DNA of 13,649 nucleotides from Syntrophobacterales bacterium (GCA_017881765.1 JADGQN010000085.1:1-13649); one strand, 5' to 3'; shown: positions 7,408 to 13,649, counted from the first letter of the stretch. Notes: generated from the sequence alone by a model not told the origin. Numbers and translations are program-made.

Positions 7408-7596
7408 TACCGATTCGCCTTCAAGTGTATACCTTCGTTGTCGCTGCGTCGCTCTCCTCCTGCCACCCGTGGCTTAGCTGCTTCCGCCCGCTGGAAGGTG
7501 GGTTGCCCACGGGTACCCGGCTAAGACAATACTCCTCGCTGCCGCCCGGGGTACCCGGCCGAAGGCTGGGTCGTCCGCTTGAATACAAATCGGTAT
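7407..7596 (+). repeat. Repeat element copy 1 (190 bp, 19-bp terminal inverted repeats)
   Basis: The left end ATACCGATTCGCCTTCAAG (7407-7425) and the reverse complement of the right end, ATACCGATTTGTATTCAAG (7578-7596), agree at 16 of 19 positions. An inner hairpin pairs ACCCGTGG (7465-7472) with CCACGGGT (7507-7514). Compared with copy 2 in opposite orientation, the first 30 bases (7407-7436) match at 29 positions. The 28-bp block 7532-7559 and the 14-bp block 7563-7576 are identical. The element fills nearly all of the 197-nt gap between the stops of the convergent HPP and lipoprotein genes. It encodes no convincing protein. It may be a MITE-like or REP-like element, a structured 3' region, or a bidirectional terminator. 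Confidence 0.85.
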
Positions 7597-7604
7597 AATT
7601 CCCG

Positions 7605-8279
7605 TCACTCCACTTCCTTGACCAATTGTCTGAATATCCAGCCTGTCTCTCGGGAAGGCAGTCTGACGTTAAACCAGTCGCCGGACTCATCGACTTTGAC
7701 GACTATTGTTCCTTTTCGCAGGGTGGCCATGACTTTACTTCTTGTGCTGGGTTCGCTCCTGATATTGCTCCTTTTCAGAAGGACAAGGTGCGTTTCTCCC
7801 GGTAACTCAACGGTCATCGGTCTGGACTCCGGTTCCACACGCACTGCCCCGGGCCGCGACGAAGCAGGAGCGAGGGGCTGCACAGACGGCCGGACCTTTA
7901 ACTTTGTGAGAAACCGGTCCGTGAATTCCTTGACCGTCGTATCCGCGAGAGGCTTCGGGCTCTCGTAAACGATGCTCACTTCCGCCGCGGGACCCTTACT
8001 TTCTACGCCGACCACCATGGTCTCGGATACCAGATCCGAGTTGCGAAGCCTGTTGAGCGTCACGATTCTTTGCTCCCTGGATGACGACGACACCCTGTAG
8101 CCCAGATCTAGTCCTGTTGAAACGGCCGCATTGTAAGTGTTATCCAGGTCCTGTTGGTTGAGGAAAAGTTTACCCGGCTCCGGATTGAGCTGGAGGCTCG
8201 TCTTATGCGGAGCGGAAGCACAGCCGAAAAGGATTACGGCACAAAGAAAACAAAGGGAACGATAGAGTAAACCGCGCAT
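7605..8279 (-). CDS. Probable lipoprotein with C-terminal bacterial SH3 domain
   Basis: A 224-residue exported protein. The N-terminus (MRGLLYR, hydrophobic core, LFGC) looks like a type II signal peptide with the lipidated cysteine at position 20; Phe at -2 is not ideal for a lipobox. Residues ~30-130 form an unassigned domain (NQQDLDNTYNAAVSTGLDLGYRV and following strands), a pattern reminiscent of small outer-membrane or periplasmic lipoproteins. A Pro/Ser/Arg-rich linker (~130-158) leads to an SH3b domain (~163-222) with the typical NIRSEPSTRSKVMATLRKG and DWFNVRLPSRETGWIF. SH3b domains in lipoproteins commonly bind peptidoglycan or other envelope partners. Shine-Dalgarno AAGGAGAG lies 5 nt from the ATG. 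It is a single-gene unit with its own promoter, flanked on both sides by inverted copies of a repeat element. Confidence 0.85.
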   Translation of the reverse strand: MRGLLYRSLCFLCAVILFGCASAPHKTSLQLNPEPGKLFLNQQDLDNTYNAAVSTGLDLGYRVSSSSREQRIVTLNRLRNSDLVSETMVVGVESKGPAAEVSIVYESPKPLADTTVKEFTDRFLTKLKVRPSVQPLAPASSRPGAVRVEPESRPMTVELPGETHLVLLKRSNIRSEPSTRSKVMATLRKGTIVVKVDESGDWFNVRLPSRETGWIFRQLVKEVE

Positions 8280-8455
8280 ATCTTCTCTCCTTTTTTTAAA
8301 GTGCAGGTCACGTCGGGGTAATGTGGAGCGGGTGGCCTTATTCTATTCTACGTCACCTGCGCGTGTTGTCAACAGATTGTTCTTGCAGTTTCCGTGCCGA
8401 GCCGCATCGACCACCAAGTCTACTGAATATAACGACGGTAATTGCAGTGTATCTT
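8280..8455. other. Intergenic segment upstream of the lipoprotein gene
   Basis: This stretch holds the ribosome binding site and promoter of the lipoprotein gene (see 8345-8372). Between about 8375 and 8455 I see no gene, repeat or clear operator before repeat copy 2 begins at 8456. Confidence 0.5.
8345..8372 (-). promoter_or_regulatory. Sigma70-type promoter of the lipoprotein gene
   Basis: On the minus strand the -35 box is TTGACA (8372-8367), a perfect consensus. It is followed after 16 nt by TAGAAT (8350-8345), which matches TATAAT at five of six positions. Transcription would begin near 8338, leaving a leader of about 60 nt before the ATG at 8279. It is the clearest promoter in the window. 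Confidence 0.7.
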
Positions 8456-8676
8456 ATATCGATTTGCATTCAAGATGGACGACCCAGCCTCCAGCCGGGT
8501 ACCCCGGGCGGCAGCGAGGAGCCCCACCCGCAAGCGGGCACGCGGGCGTACTATAAGTACGTCGAGGAAAGCGATAGCGCTAGCGAAGCATCCTGGAAGG
8601 AAGCATCCTGTAAGGACGCAGCACACCCGCCGGTGGCGGGTACCCGGAAGGTATACGCTTGAAGGCGAATCGGTAT
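8456..8676 (-). repeat. Repeat element copy 2 (221 bp, inverted relative to copy 1)
   Basis: Ends are ATATCGATTTGCATTCAAG (8456-8474) and, on the minus strand, ATACCGATTCGCCTTCAAG (8676-8658). The second is identical to the CGCC-type end of copy 1. The blocks 8494-8521 (28 bp) and 8477-8490 (14 bp) are exact reverse complements of blocks in copy 1. The middle differs and is longer. It is rich in small hairpins, for example CGTAC-TATAA-GTACG (8547-8561) and CCCGC-AA-GCGGG near 8526-8537, and it contains the 13-mer shared with 6124-6136. Read on the minus strand, the CGCC end begins at the last base of the stop codon of the permease gene. Open frames that cross it are judged not to be genes. 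Confidence 0.85.
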
Positions 8677-9449
8677 CACGACTTCCAGCTCACCAGCCGT
8701 GCCTCAAACAGCCGGATCAGTTGGGTAGTAGCAACTCCAATAACGACGATCACAAAAAGACTCGCGAAGACGTCGCCAAAGCGGAGTTTTGCGCCGTAAT
8801 AGCTTATGTGGAAGCCCAACCCGGCATTGGCTGAGAAGAGCTCTCCGACAACGACGCCGATCAATGCCCGCCCCAGAGCGAGCCTCAAGCCCGCCACAAT
8901 CATAAGAAGGGCTCCCGGGAGCGTAAACTTGAAAAAAAGATCAATGGTTCGGGCGTCGAATGACCGGGCGCACCGGATAAGTACCGGATCGATATTGCGC
9001 ACGCCTGCCATGGTGTTAATTACAATCTGCACTATGGAAAAAAGGAAGGCCAGGGCGATGATCGCTTTGACGCCGATCCCGAGCCAGATGATGAAAAGGG
9101 GCCAGAAGGAGACCAGCGGTGTCGAATAAAGAAGCCAGACAAATGGGTCAAGCGCATACTCTGCCGGGCGATTCCAACCCATGGCAACACCGAGCGGGAT
9201 GCCGACAACTGCGGATGCGCCGAAAGCAACGATCAGCTCCCAGAGACTGGTGCCAAGATCCCGCCACAAGGCACCGGTTACCGCCCAGTTCTTGAGCGCA
9301 ACGGCCACCATGGTCGGGCTGCTGATAAGTATAGGGTCCGCCCACTTCAGTCTGGAAGCGATTTCCCAAAGGCAGAGTGCCGCCACGAGACCGAGAGTGC
9401 CGAGGAAAGGAGCGTCGAATCGCCGATACAGGTGCGCGAGTGTCACCAC
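8676..9449 (-). CDS. NitT/TauT family ABC transporter permease (second permease)
   Basis: A 257-residue inner-membrane permease of the SsuC/TauC/NrtB type with about six hydrophobic segments. The family hallmarks are the N-terminal LCLWEIAS, ISSPTMVAVALKNW (P..v...l pattern near 42-55), STPLVSFWPLFIIWLGIG (~109-126), and the ATPase-contact loop ARSFDARTIDLFFKFTLPGALLMIVAGLRLALGRAL (~161-196). GTG at 9447-9449 overlaps the preceding permease by 7 nt. The next codon is also GTG (9444-9446), which would give a 4-nt GTGA overlap and a better 7-nt spacing from GGAGG, so the real start may be 9446. It is the last gene of the operon; its TGA ends exactly where repeat copy 2 begins. Two permease genes suggest a heterodimeric channel; taurine and sulfonate systems of E. 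coli use a single permease. Confidence 0.9.
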   Translation of the reverse strand: MVTLAHLYRRFDAPFLGTLGLVAALCLWEIASRLKWADPILISSPTMVAVALKNWAVTGALWRDLGTSLWELIVAFGASAVVGIPLGVAMGWNRPAEYALDPFVWLLYSTPLVSFWPLFIIWLGIGVKAIIALAFLFSIVQIVINTMAGVRNIDPVLIRCARSFDARTIDLFFKFTLPGALLMIVAGLRLALGRALIGVVVGELFSANAGLGFHISYYGAKLRFGDVFASLFVIVVIGVATTQLIRLFEARLVSWKS

Positions 9450-10207
9450 TGCGCCTCCGCCCTACCTTTGTTCACCCAGCCCTCGAGGCGTCTCATGAGA
9501 TCGACAAAGACGAATCCAAGCACGCTCACTACAGCAATTAGCGCGATGAGTTCGCTCGTGCGAAAAGAGTTACCATAGAGCCCTATCAGTCCCCCGATGC
9601 CCTCGGTGGAAGCATACATTTCACTCACCACCATGCCCAAAAGGCCGCGGCCAACGCCAAGGCGTATGCCCGTCATCATGGGTGGGACCGAGCCGGGCAG
9701 CAGGACCTTCCTAAAAACATCCCACTCTGATCCGCCAAAAGAGCGCACCGCACGCACCCACACAGGATCAACCTCCCGCATGCCGACGGCTGTGTTGATC
9801 ACGATGGGAAAGGCCGCGCCCAGAAAAACAACCGCAACCGTGGCGCCGAGTCCCACGCCGAACCAGACTACAAGGAGCGGCATTATGGCGAGATACGGCA
9901 TCGTGTAAAGGGCCATCAACAGGGGATCAAACAGCATCGAAAAGAAACGGTAGCGGCCAAGCACGATGCCAACGGGTATGCCAACGATGAGTGCAAGCAC
10001 GAAACCAACCAAAAATTCTTTCAGGCTGATAACAAGTGGCTGGAAGACCTCTCCCGAAACAGCCAACTCGACAAAGGCCTTAGCTACAAGACTGGGTCGG
10101 CTGATGTCGGCCACTTTCACCAAACCGAGCGGCATCGCGGCTTCCCAGAGGATGAGGAAGATCAAGACCGCCAGTCCCCCAATCCAGGCCCGCTCCCATT
10201 TCTTCAC
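9443..10207 (-). CDS. NitT/TauT family ABC transporter permease (first permease)
   Basis: A 254-residue permease homologous to the next gene, with about six hydrophobic segments. It carries LILWEAAMPLGLVKVADISRPS near the N-terminus, YTMPYLAIMPLLVVWFGVGLGATVAVV (~105-131), and the EAA-type loop VRSFGGSEWDVFRKVLLPGSVPPMMTGIRLGVGRGLLG (~159-196) that docks on the ATPase. The start GTG (10205-10207) overlaps the ATPase stop by 4 nt (GTGA), and its own stop overlaps the second permease, so ATPase and both permeases are tightly coupled. It is clearly diverged from the second permease in sequence, so they are not a recent duplication. It probably forms one half of a heterodimeric membrane channel. 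The substrate cannot be assigned. Confidence 0.9.
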   Translation of the reverse strand: MKKWERAWIGGLAVLIFLILWEAAMPLGLVKVADISRPSLVAKAFVELAVSGEVFQPLVISLKEFLVGFVLALIVGIPVGIVLGRYRFFSMLFDPLLMALYTMPYLAIMPLLVVWFGVGLGATVAVVFLGAAFPIVINTAVGMREVDPVWVRAVRSFGGSEWDVFRKVLLPGSVPPMMTGIRLGVGRGLLGMVVSEMYASTEGIGGLIGLYGNSFRTSELIALIAVVSVLGFVFVDLMRRLEGWVNKGRAEAQW

Positions 10208-11031
10208 GATCCCGCCCTGCCTCCTGCCTGCCGCTGTGCCTCCTGCTCCAGAAGACCCCAGATGTGCCGCCGCAGGCGGACAAACTCCGCTTCGTCCTTT
10301 ATCTCAAGGTTCCTCGGACGCGAGAGAGAAACGGGGATGATTTCCCTGACGCAACCCGGGCAGCCGGAGAGCACGACGATCCGATCGGCAAGATAGACTG
10401 CCTCGTCGATACTGTGAGTCACAAAAAGTACGGTCTTCTTCTCTTGCTCCCATATGCGAAGGAGTTCAGCGGACATGATCTCGCGCGTCTGGGCATCGAG
10501 TGCCGCAAAGGGCTCATCCATGAGAAGGATTTCGGGATTGACCGCGAGCGCCCGGGCAATACCCACGCGCTGGCGCATTCCTCCCGAGAGCTGGTGCGGG
10601 TGATGGCGTTCAAACCCCTGAAGGCCGACCATTTTGATGTAGTGACTTACGAGTGCCTCTATTTTCCCCCTGGGGACCTTATGCTGGAGTTCCAGACCCA
10701 GCATGATGTTGCTTTCGACGGTACGCCAGGGAAGGAGCGCAAACTCCTGAAAAACGAGCGCACGGTCGGACCCCGGGCCTGTGACCGGCTTCCCGTTGAT
10801 GAGCGCCTCACCTCCTGATGGCCGGATAAGTCCGTCAACAACAGAGAGGATCGTGCTCTTTCCGCATCCGCTCGGGCCGACGATGGTTACGAATTCACCC
10901 TTCTCCACTTTCAAATCAAAACTATTCACCGCCAGGAATTCGCCCCCGTCGGGCTGTGGGAAGGTAACCATTACCTGACGCAGATCGATATGTACCAAAG
11001 CGCCTCCGTTCGTAAAACCTATTTCCGCCAC
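10204..11031 (-). CDS. NitT/TauT family ABC transporter ATP-binding protein
   Basis: A 275-residue ATPase of the SsuB/TauB/NrtD type. Walker A is GPSGCGKST (52-60), the Q-loop Gln is 95 in LVFQEFALLPW, the signature is LSGGMRQR (148-155), Walker B is ILLMDEP (168-174), the D-loop is ALD, and the switch His is 206 in FVTHSIDEA. A loop usually reading RPGR in this family reads CPGC here (Cys224, Cys227). The GTG at 11029-11031 has no Shine-Dalgarno and overlaps the upstream binding-protein gene by 13 nt. An in-frame TTG at 10996-10998, 4 nt after GGAGG (11003-11007), removes the overlap and is a credible alternative start. The single ATPase gene would form a homodimer serving both permeases. 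Confidence 0.92.
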   Translation of the reverse strand: MAEIGFTNGGALVHIDLRQVMVTFPQPDGGEFLAVNSFDLKVEKGEFVTIVGPSGCGKSTILSVVDGLIRPSGGEALINGKPVTGPGSDRALVFQEFALLPWRTVESNIMLGLELQHKVPRGKIEALVSHYIKMVGLQGFERHHPHQLSGGMRQRVGIARALAVNPEILLMDEPFAALDAQTREIMSAELLRIWEQEKKTVLFVTHSIDEAVYLADRIVVLSGCPGCVREIIPVSLSRPRNLEIKDEAEFVRLRRHIWGLLEQEAQRQAGGRAGS

Positions 11032-12023
11032 TGATTCTGTGTTTTCAGGAAGCTCGAATCAAGCCACTTGCTGTCAGGCCAGGGCTCCGTTACATCGCCG
11101 GCCTGGACAGCTATCTCCCACAGGACCTTCATACCTTTCTGGGCAATGCGTCCGTCCGTGTCCCACCAGTCCTTATACTGATCGATGAACTTTCGACAAT
11201 GCTCGATCTTGAATTTTGTCATTTTGTTTCCAATCTGGGCTGCCTCTTCCGGATTGGCCTTTATCCATTCGATAGCCTTCCCCTGAGCTCTCAGGTATGC
11301 CTTGATCGTGTTGGGATTCTTGGCGATGTACTCCTCCTTGGCAAAGACAACGTGGAGCGGCCAGTCGGGCGCTATGTAATCTTTCTGGCTCATCAACTTC
11401 ACGAAGCCTTTTTCGGCGGCTATGTACGTGTTCGGTGCGCTCAGGATGCTCGCTTCGATCTGACCGGCCTCCAGTGCCGCAAGACTCTGCGGCGATCCTC
11501 CCAGCTGGAGAATCTTGATGTCCTTCTCCGGGTCAAGACCGGCGGCGCGCACTGCGTAGCGCGTAAGAAAGTCCGTCAGCGCGCCATATTTGGTCACAGC
11601 ATAGCGGCCACCCTTGGTGGCAGCTATCGACTTGAATTTCGGCAATGCATACCATTCGAAATAGGGCTGATTGAAGCCGCCCCATATTGCCTTGAACTTT
11701 TGTCCTGACTTGATGCTTTCCACCAGGCCCGGCACCGATGAAACACTGAGGTCAACGGTCCCTCCGGCCAGGGCCTGAAGCACGTCCGCATCTCCTTTGA
11801 AGGCAAACACCTTGACGTCAGTTGTCCCTTCCTCCTTCAGGAACCCCTTCTGATCCGCAACCCAGCAGGGAAGATAAGAGAGAGAAGGCACCGCGAGGCC
11901 CACATAAAGCTTGTTCGTCTCCGGCTTGGCCTTTTGGGCAGCGGCAGGATTCCAAAGACCCACGATCGCTACCATAAGACTGACCCCGGTCAAGGCTCGT
12001 AACATGGAACGTGCTCTCATCAT
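11019..12023 (-). CDS. NitT/TauT-type periplasmic substrate-binding protein (copy 2 of a tandem pair)
   Basis: A 334-residue exported binding protein of the NMT1/SsuA/TauA-like type II fold. The signal peptide ends at AAA|Q (about residue 29). The mature protein begins with KLYVGLAVPSLSYLPCWVADQKGFLKEEG, the usual first strand and helix of this family. LSVSSVPGLVESIKSGQKFK and ILSAPNTYIAAEKGF are probable ligand-pocket segments. A strong Shine-Dalgarno AAGGAGGT (12031-12038) lies 7 nt before the first ATG; a second ATG follows at once. The gene is immediately followed by the ATPase gene. By eye it is about 80% identical to the protein from 12182-13198, with no gaps in the mature region. It delivers a small organic or inorganic ligand to the permeases; the ligand is not known. 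Confidence 0.9.
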   Translation of the reverse strand: MMRARSMLRALTGVSLMVAIVGLWNPAAAQKAKPETNKLYVGLAVPSLSYLPCWVADQKGFLKEEGTTDVKVFAFKGDADVLQALAGGTVDLSVSSVPGLVESIKSGQKFKAIWGGFNQPYFEWYALPKFKSIAATKGGRYAVTKYGALTDFLTRYAVRAAGLDPEKDIKILQLGGSPQSLAALEAGQIEASILSAPNTYIAAEKGFVKLMSQKDYIAPDWPLHVVFAKEEYIAKNPNTIKAYLRAQGKAIEWIKANPEEAAQIGNKMTKFKIEHCRKFIDQYKDWWDTDGRIAQKGMKVLWEIAVQAGDVTEPWPDSKWLDSSFLKTQNQWRK

Positions 12024-12061
12024 CGTTCTTACCTCCTTACGCAGGAAATAGGCATCGGAGC

Positions 12062-12151
12062 CGGTTTCTATTGTTTCTATTTTTCTTTAGTTTATCTGGT
12101 TTCTCTGGTTAAACGAGAAAAACGAAAGAAACGAAAAAAACCAGAGAGACC
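12062..12151. repeat. Low-complexity purine/pyrimidine repeat with long hairpin between the two binding-protein genes
   Basis: The plus strand reads as a string of TTTCT, TTTAT and TGGTTT words up to 12110, then turns into AAAC, GAAA words. GGTTTCTCTGGTT (12098-12110) pairs with AACCAGAGAGACC (12139-12151) with one mismatch (a T-G wobble on the plus strand), enclosing a 28-nt loop of A/G-rich sequence. No protein is encoded. Base composition is unlike the flanking genes. Confidence 0.65.
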
Positions 12152-12152
12152 T

Positions 12153-12172
12153 AATGACCGATTTTGGCCATT
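12153..12172 (-). terminator. Possible weak terminator/attenuator after the first binding-protein gene
   Basis: On the minus strand, AATGGCC-AAAATC-GGTCATT forms a 7-bp RNA hairpin with one G-U pair, located just after the stop of the first binding-protein gene. A run of seven U residues (plus strand 12134-12140) follows about 12 nt later, too far for a textbook intrinsic terminator. It may lower read-through or protect the 3' end of the upstream message. Confidence 0.3.
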
Positions 12173-12181
12173 CCCGGCGTC

Positions 12182-13198
12182 CTACTTTCGCCACTGGTTC
12201 TGGGTTGAGAGGAAGGTCCGGTCGAGCCATTTAGAATCGGGCCAAGGCTCCGTCACATCACCCGCCTGCACAGCTATCTCCCACAGGACCTTCAGACCTT
12301 TGCTGGCTATCCGGCCATCTGCAAACCAGTAATCTTTATATTCTTCGATGAATTTGCGGCAGTATTCCACTTTGAATTTGGTCTGTTTGGCTGCGATCTG
12401 GGCTGCCTCTTCCGGATTGGCTTTGATCCAGTCTATGGCCTTCCCATTTGCCCTCAAGAATGCCTTGATGGTATTCGGGTGCTTGGCGATATAATCCTCT
12501 TTGGCAAAAACGACGTGAAGCGGCCAGTCAGGTGCTATGACGTCCTTCTGACTCATAAGCTTCACAAAGCCTTTTTCGGCAGCCGCGTAAGTGAAAGGCG
12601 CGGCCAGGATCGCCGCATCAATCTGACCCGCCTCAAGGGCTGGAAGGGTCTGCGGCGATCCGCCGAGTTGTAGGATTGTCACGTCCTTTTCAGGATTGAG
12701 CCCGGCTGTGCGCAGCGCATACCGGGTGAGAAAGTCGGTAAGCGCACCGTACTTGGATATCCCGTATTTCCCGCCCTTGGTCTGGGCAATAGACTTGTAC
12801 TTCGGCAATGCGTACCATTCAAAATTGGGCTGGTTGAAGCCTGCCCAGACTGCCTTGAACTTCTGCCCTGACTTGATCCCCTCGATGAGACCCGGGACCG
12901 AGGAAACACTGATGTCGACGCTACCTCCCGTCAACGCCTGGAGCACATCCGCGTCGCCTTTAAAGGCAAGCACCTTGACCTCGGTAACACCTTCGTCCTT
13001 TAAGAATCCCTTCTGATCCGCGACCCAGACAGGCAGGTACGTGAATGCAGTCAGGGCGAGGCCGATGTTGAGTTTGCTGCTTTCCGGCTTTGCTTTCCCC
13101 TGAGCAAACGCAGGCCCCAAAAAGCCGCCGGCCGCGACAACGAGCATGGCCACAAAGCAGACCACAGTCACGGCTCGCGATGCGTGTCGAATTTTCAT
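12182..13198 (-). CDS. NitT/TauT-type periplasmic substrate-binding protein (copy 1 of a tandem pair)
   Basis: A 338-residue exported binding protein paralogous to the one at 11019-12023. The signal peptide MKIRHASRAV plus hydrophobic core ends at AFA|Q (about residue 32). The mature part begins KLNIGLALTAFTYLPVWVADQKGFLKDEG and keeps the family segments ISVSSVPGLIEGIKSGQKFK and ILAAPFTYAAAEKGF. The C-terminal third (VLWEIAVQAGDVTEPWPDSK) is identical to copy 2. The differences cluster in the first-strand and AAPFTY segments, which probably line the ligand pocket. Shine-Dalgarno GGAGGT (13205-13210) lies 6 nt from the ATG. It is 19 nt downstream of a nitroreductase gene and 158 nt upstream of copy 2, which suggests one operon. 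Function: periplasmic ligand capture for the downstream importer. Confidence 0.9.
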   Translation of the reverse strand: MKIRHASRAVTVVCFVAMLVVAAGGFLGPAFAQGKAKPESSKLNIGLALTAFTYLPVWVADQKGFLKDEGVTEVKVLAFKGDADVLQALTGGSVDISVSSVPGLIEGIKSGQKFKAVWAGFNQPNFEWYALPKYKSIAQTKGGKYGISKYGALTDFLTRYALRTAGLNPEKDVTILQLGGSPQTLPALEAGQIDAAILAAPFTYAAAEKGFVKLMSQKDVIAPDWPLHVVFAKEDYIAKHPNTIKAFLRANGKAIDWIKANPEEAAQIAAKQTKFKVEYCRKFIEEYKDYWFADGRIASKGLKVLWEIAVQAGDVTEPWPDSKWLDRTFLSTQNQWRK

Positions 13199-13217
13199 GA
13201 CAGTACCTCCCTCCCGT

Positions 13218-13649
13218 TCAAGGCTTCTTACGTTTCTCTACGTCATCAGCCTTTATATACTTCGACATGGTCTTTTCGCGTATCGAGCGCACATACTCCA
13301 CGATCTGTCTGTTCGTCATATGCTTCTTCTCATCATAATGATCGCGATGCACTATCTCGCTCAATTTCCTTCTCGTCGTCTTTTTGTGCGGACCATCCGG
13401 ATAACCGACCGGGATGACCTGGTAGAGGGTCATCACATCAGGCACGCCCAGGAGCTGCTTGAAGCTGCCCTCGATATGAATGGTCACCCACTGCGAGCCC
13501 AGTCCCAGGGCTGCCGCCGCCAAATGCATCAGCATGCAGGCATTTGCCAGGGCATCGGTAAGATGCGACTGATGGCGTCCCAGGGTGTGACCTCCCATGA
13601 CCGTCGTCCACTGTCTGCGCCCATCCCCGAGCACAACAATGAGCGCCGG
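13218..13649 (-). CDS. Nitroreductase family protein, C-terminal part (cut by window edge)
   Basis: The frame is open to the right edge (first visible residues PALIVVLGDG), so the true start is outside. A GTG at 13632-13634 is an internal codon and not the start. The visible 143 residues have the C-terminal layout of the flavin-dependent nitroreductase fold: an A/V-rich strand, then DALANACMLMHLAAAALGLGSQWV (the central dimer helix), then LLGVPDVMTLYQVIPVGYPD and the RRKLSEIVHRDHY segment. An unusually long, basic C-terminal tail (about 45 residues, ending DDVEKRKKP) follows. Such enzymes use FMN to reduce nitro groups, quinones, or other electron-poor substrates, and some act in dehalogenation or flavin cleavage. 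The gene is 19 nt from the first binding-protein gene and probably shares its transcript. Confidence 0.82.
   Translation of the reverse strand, partial: PALIVVLGDGRRQWTTVMGGHTLGRHQSHLTDALANACMLMHLAAAALGLGSQWVTIHIEGSFKQLLGVPDVMTLYQVIPVGYPDGPHKKTTRRKLSEIVHRDHYDEKKHMTNRQIVEYVRSIREKTMSKYIKADDVEKRKKP

Noticed and set aside
7421..7690. An 89-codon minus-strand frame across repeat copy 1
   Set aside because: It overlaps the repeat and the 3' end of the lipoprotein gene in the wrong frame; no domain or start signal is seen.
8280..8300. T-run near 8290 as a terminator
   Set aside because: On the coding minus strand this is the A-rich part of the lipoprotein ribosome binding region, with no hairpin before it.
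7407..8676. Composite transposon or insertion sequence
   Set aside because: The flanking copies encode no transposase and are too short for an autonomous element; at most they are non-autonomous.
8321..8834. Open frames on the plus strand (up to 130 codons) through repeat copy 2 and into the permease gene
   Set aside because: They follow the composition of the repeat and the antisense of a real gene, have no plausible ribosome binding site, and resemble no protein family.
13218..13634. Complete short nitroreductase starting at GTG 13634
   Set aside because: The frame stays open to the window edge and the codons before the GTG (PALIV) continue the family pattern, so it is a truncated view of a longer gene.

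Overview
The window looks like a piece of a Gram-negative bacterial chromosome with intermediate to slightly high GC. Several exported proteins carry Sec-type signal peptides, there is one probable lipoprotein, and the window holds two ABC importer loci that use periplasmic binding proteins. A branched-chain-amino-acid-type (Liv) importer operon that encloses an acyl-CoA ligase, beside a NitT/TauT-type importer and a nitroreductase, is a style common in Desulfobacterota and related anaerobes that live on organic and aromatic acids. That placement is an inference from gene content, not a phylogenetic result.

Layout. (1) Positions 1-5975, minus strand: a Liv-type operon transcribed leftward in the order livG, livF, an AMP-forming acyl-CoA ligase, livH, livM, then the start of a periplasmic binding protein cut by the window edge. 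The ligase stop and livH start share one base, so the ligase is built into the transport operon. Import followed by CoA activation of a carboxylic acid is the natural reading. (2) Positions 5976-6280: divergent intergenic region with small hairpins, a degenerate repeat fragment and a possible 14-codon leader ORF. (3) Positions 6281-7407, plus strand: a two-gene unit of a tandem-CBS-domain protein and an HPP-family membrane protein, overlapping by 4 nt. (4) Positions 7407-8676: a single lipoprotein/SH3 gene with its own good promoter, bracketed by two inverted copies (190 and 221 bp) of a repeat element with 19-bp terminal inverted repeats. Each copy starts on the last base of a neighbouring gene's stop codon. 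(5) Positions 8676-13649, minus strand: a nitroreductase C-terminal part, two closely similar solute-binding proteins, one ATPase and two permeases of the NitT/TauT importer family, mostly overlapping end to end.

The protein-coding content belongs to known families. The least explained signal is the repeat family (two full copies, one degenerate relative near 6124-6215, and a possibly related 19-bp tandem array at 4204-4251), together with its placement flush with stop codons around the lipoprotein gene. I found no CRISPR array, tRNA, rRNA, transposase or phage gene.
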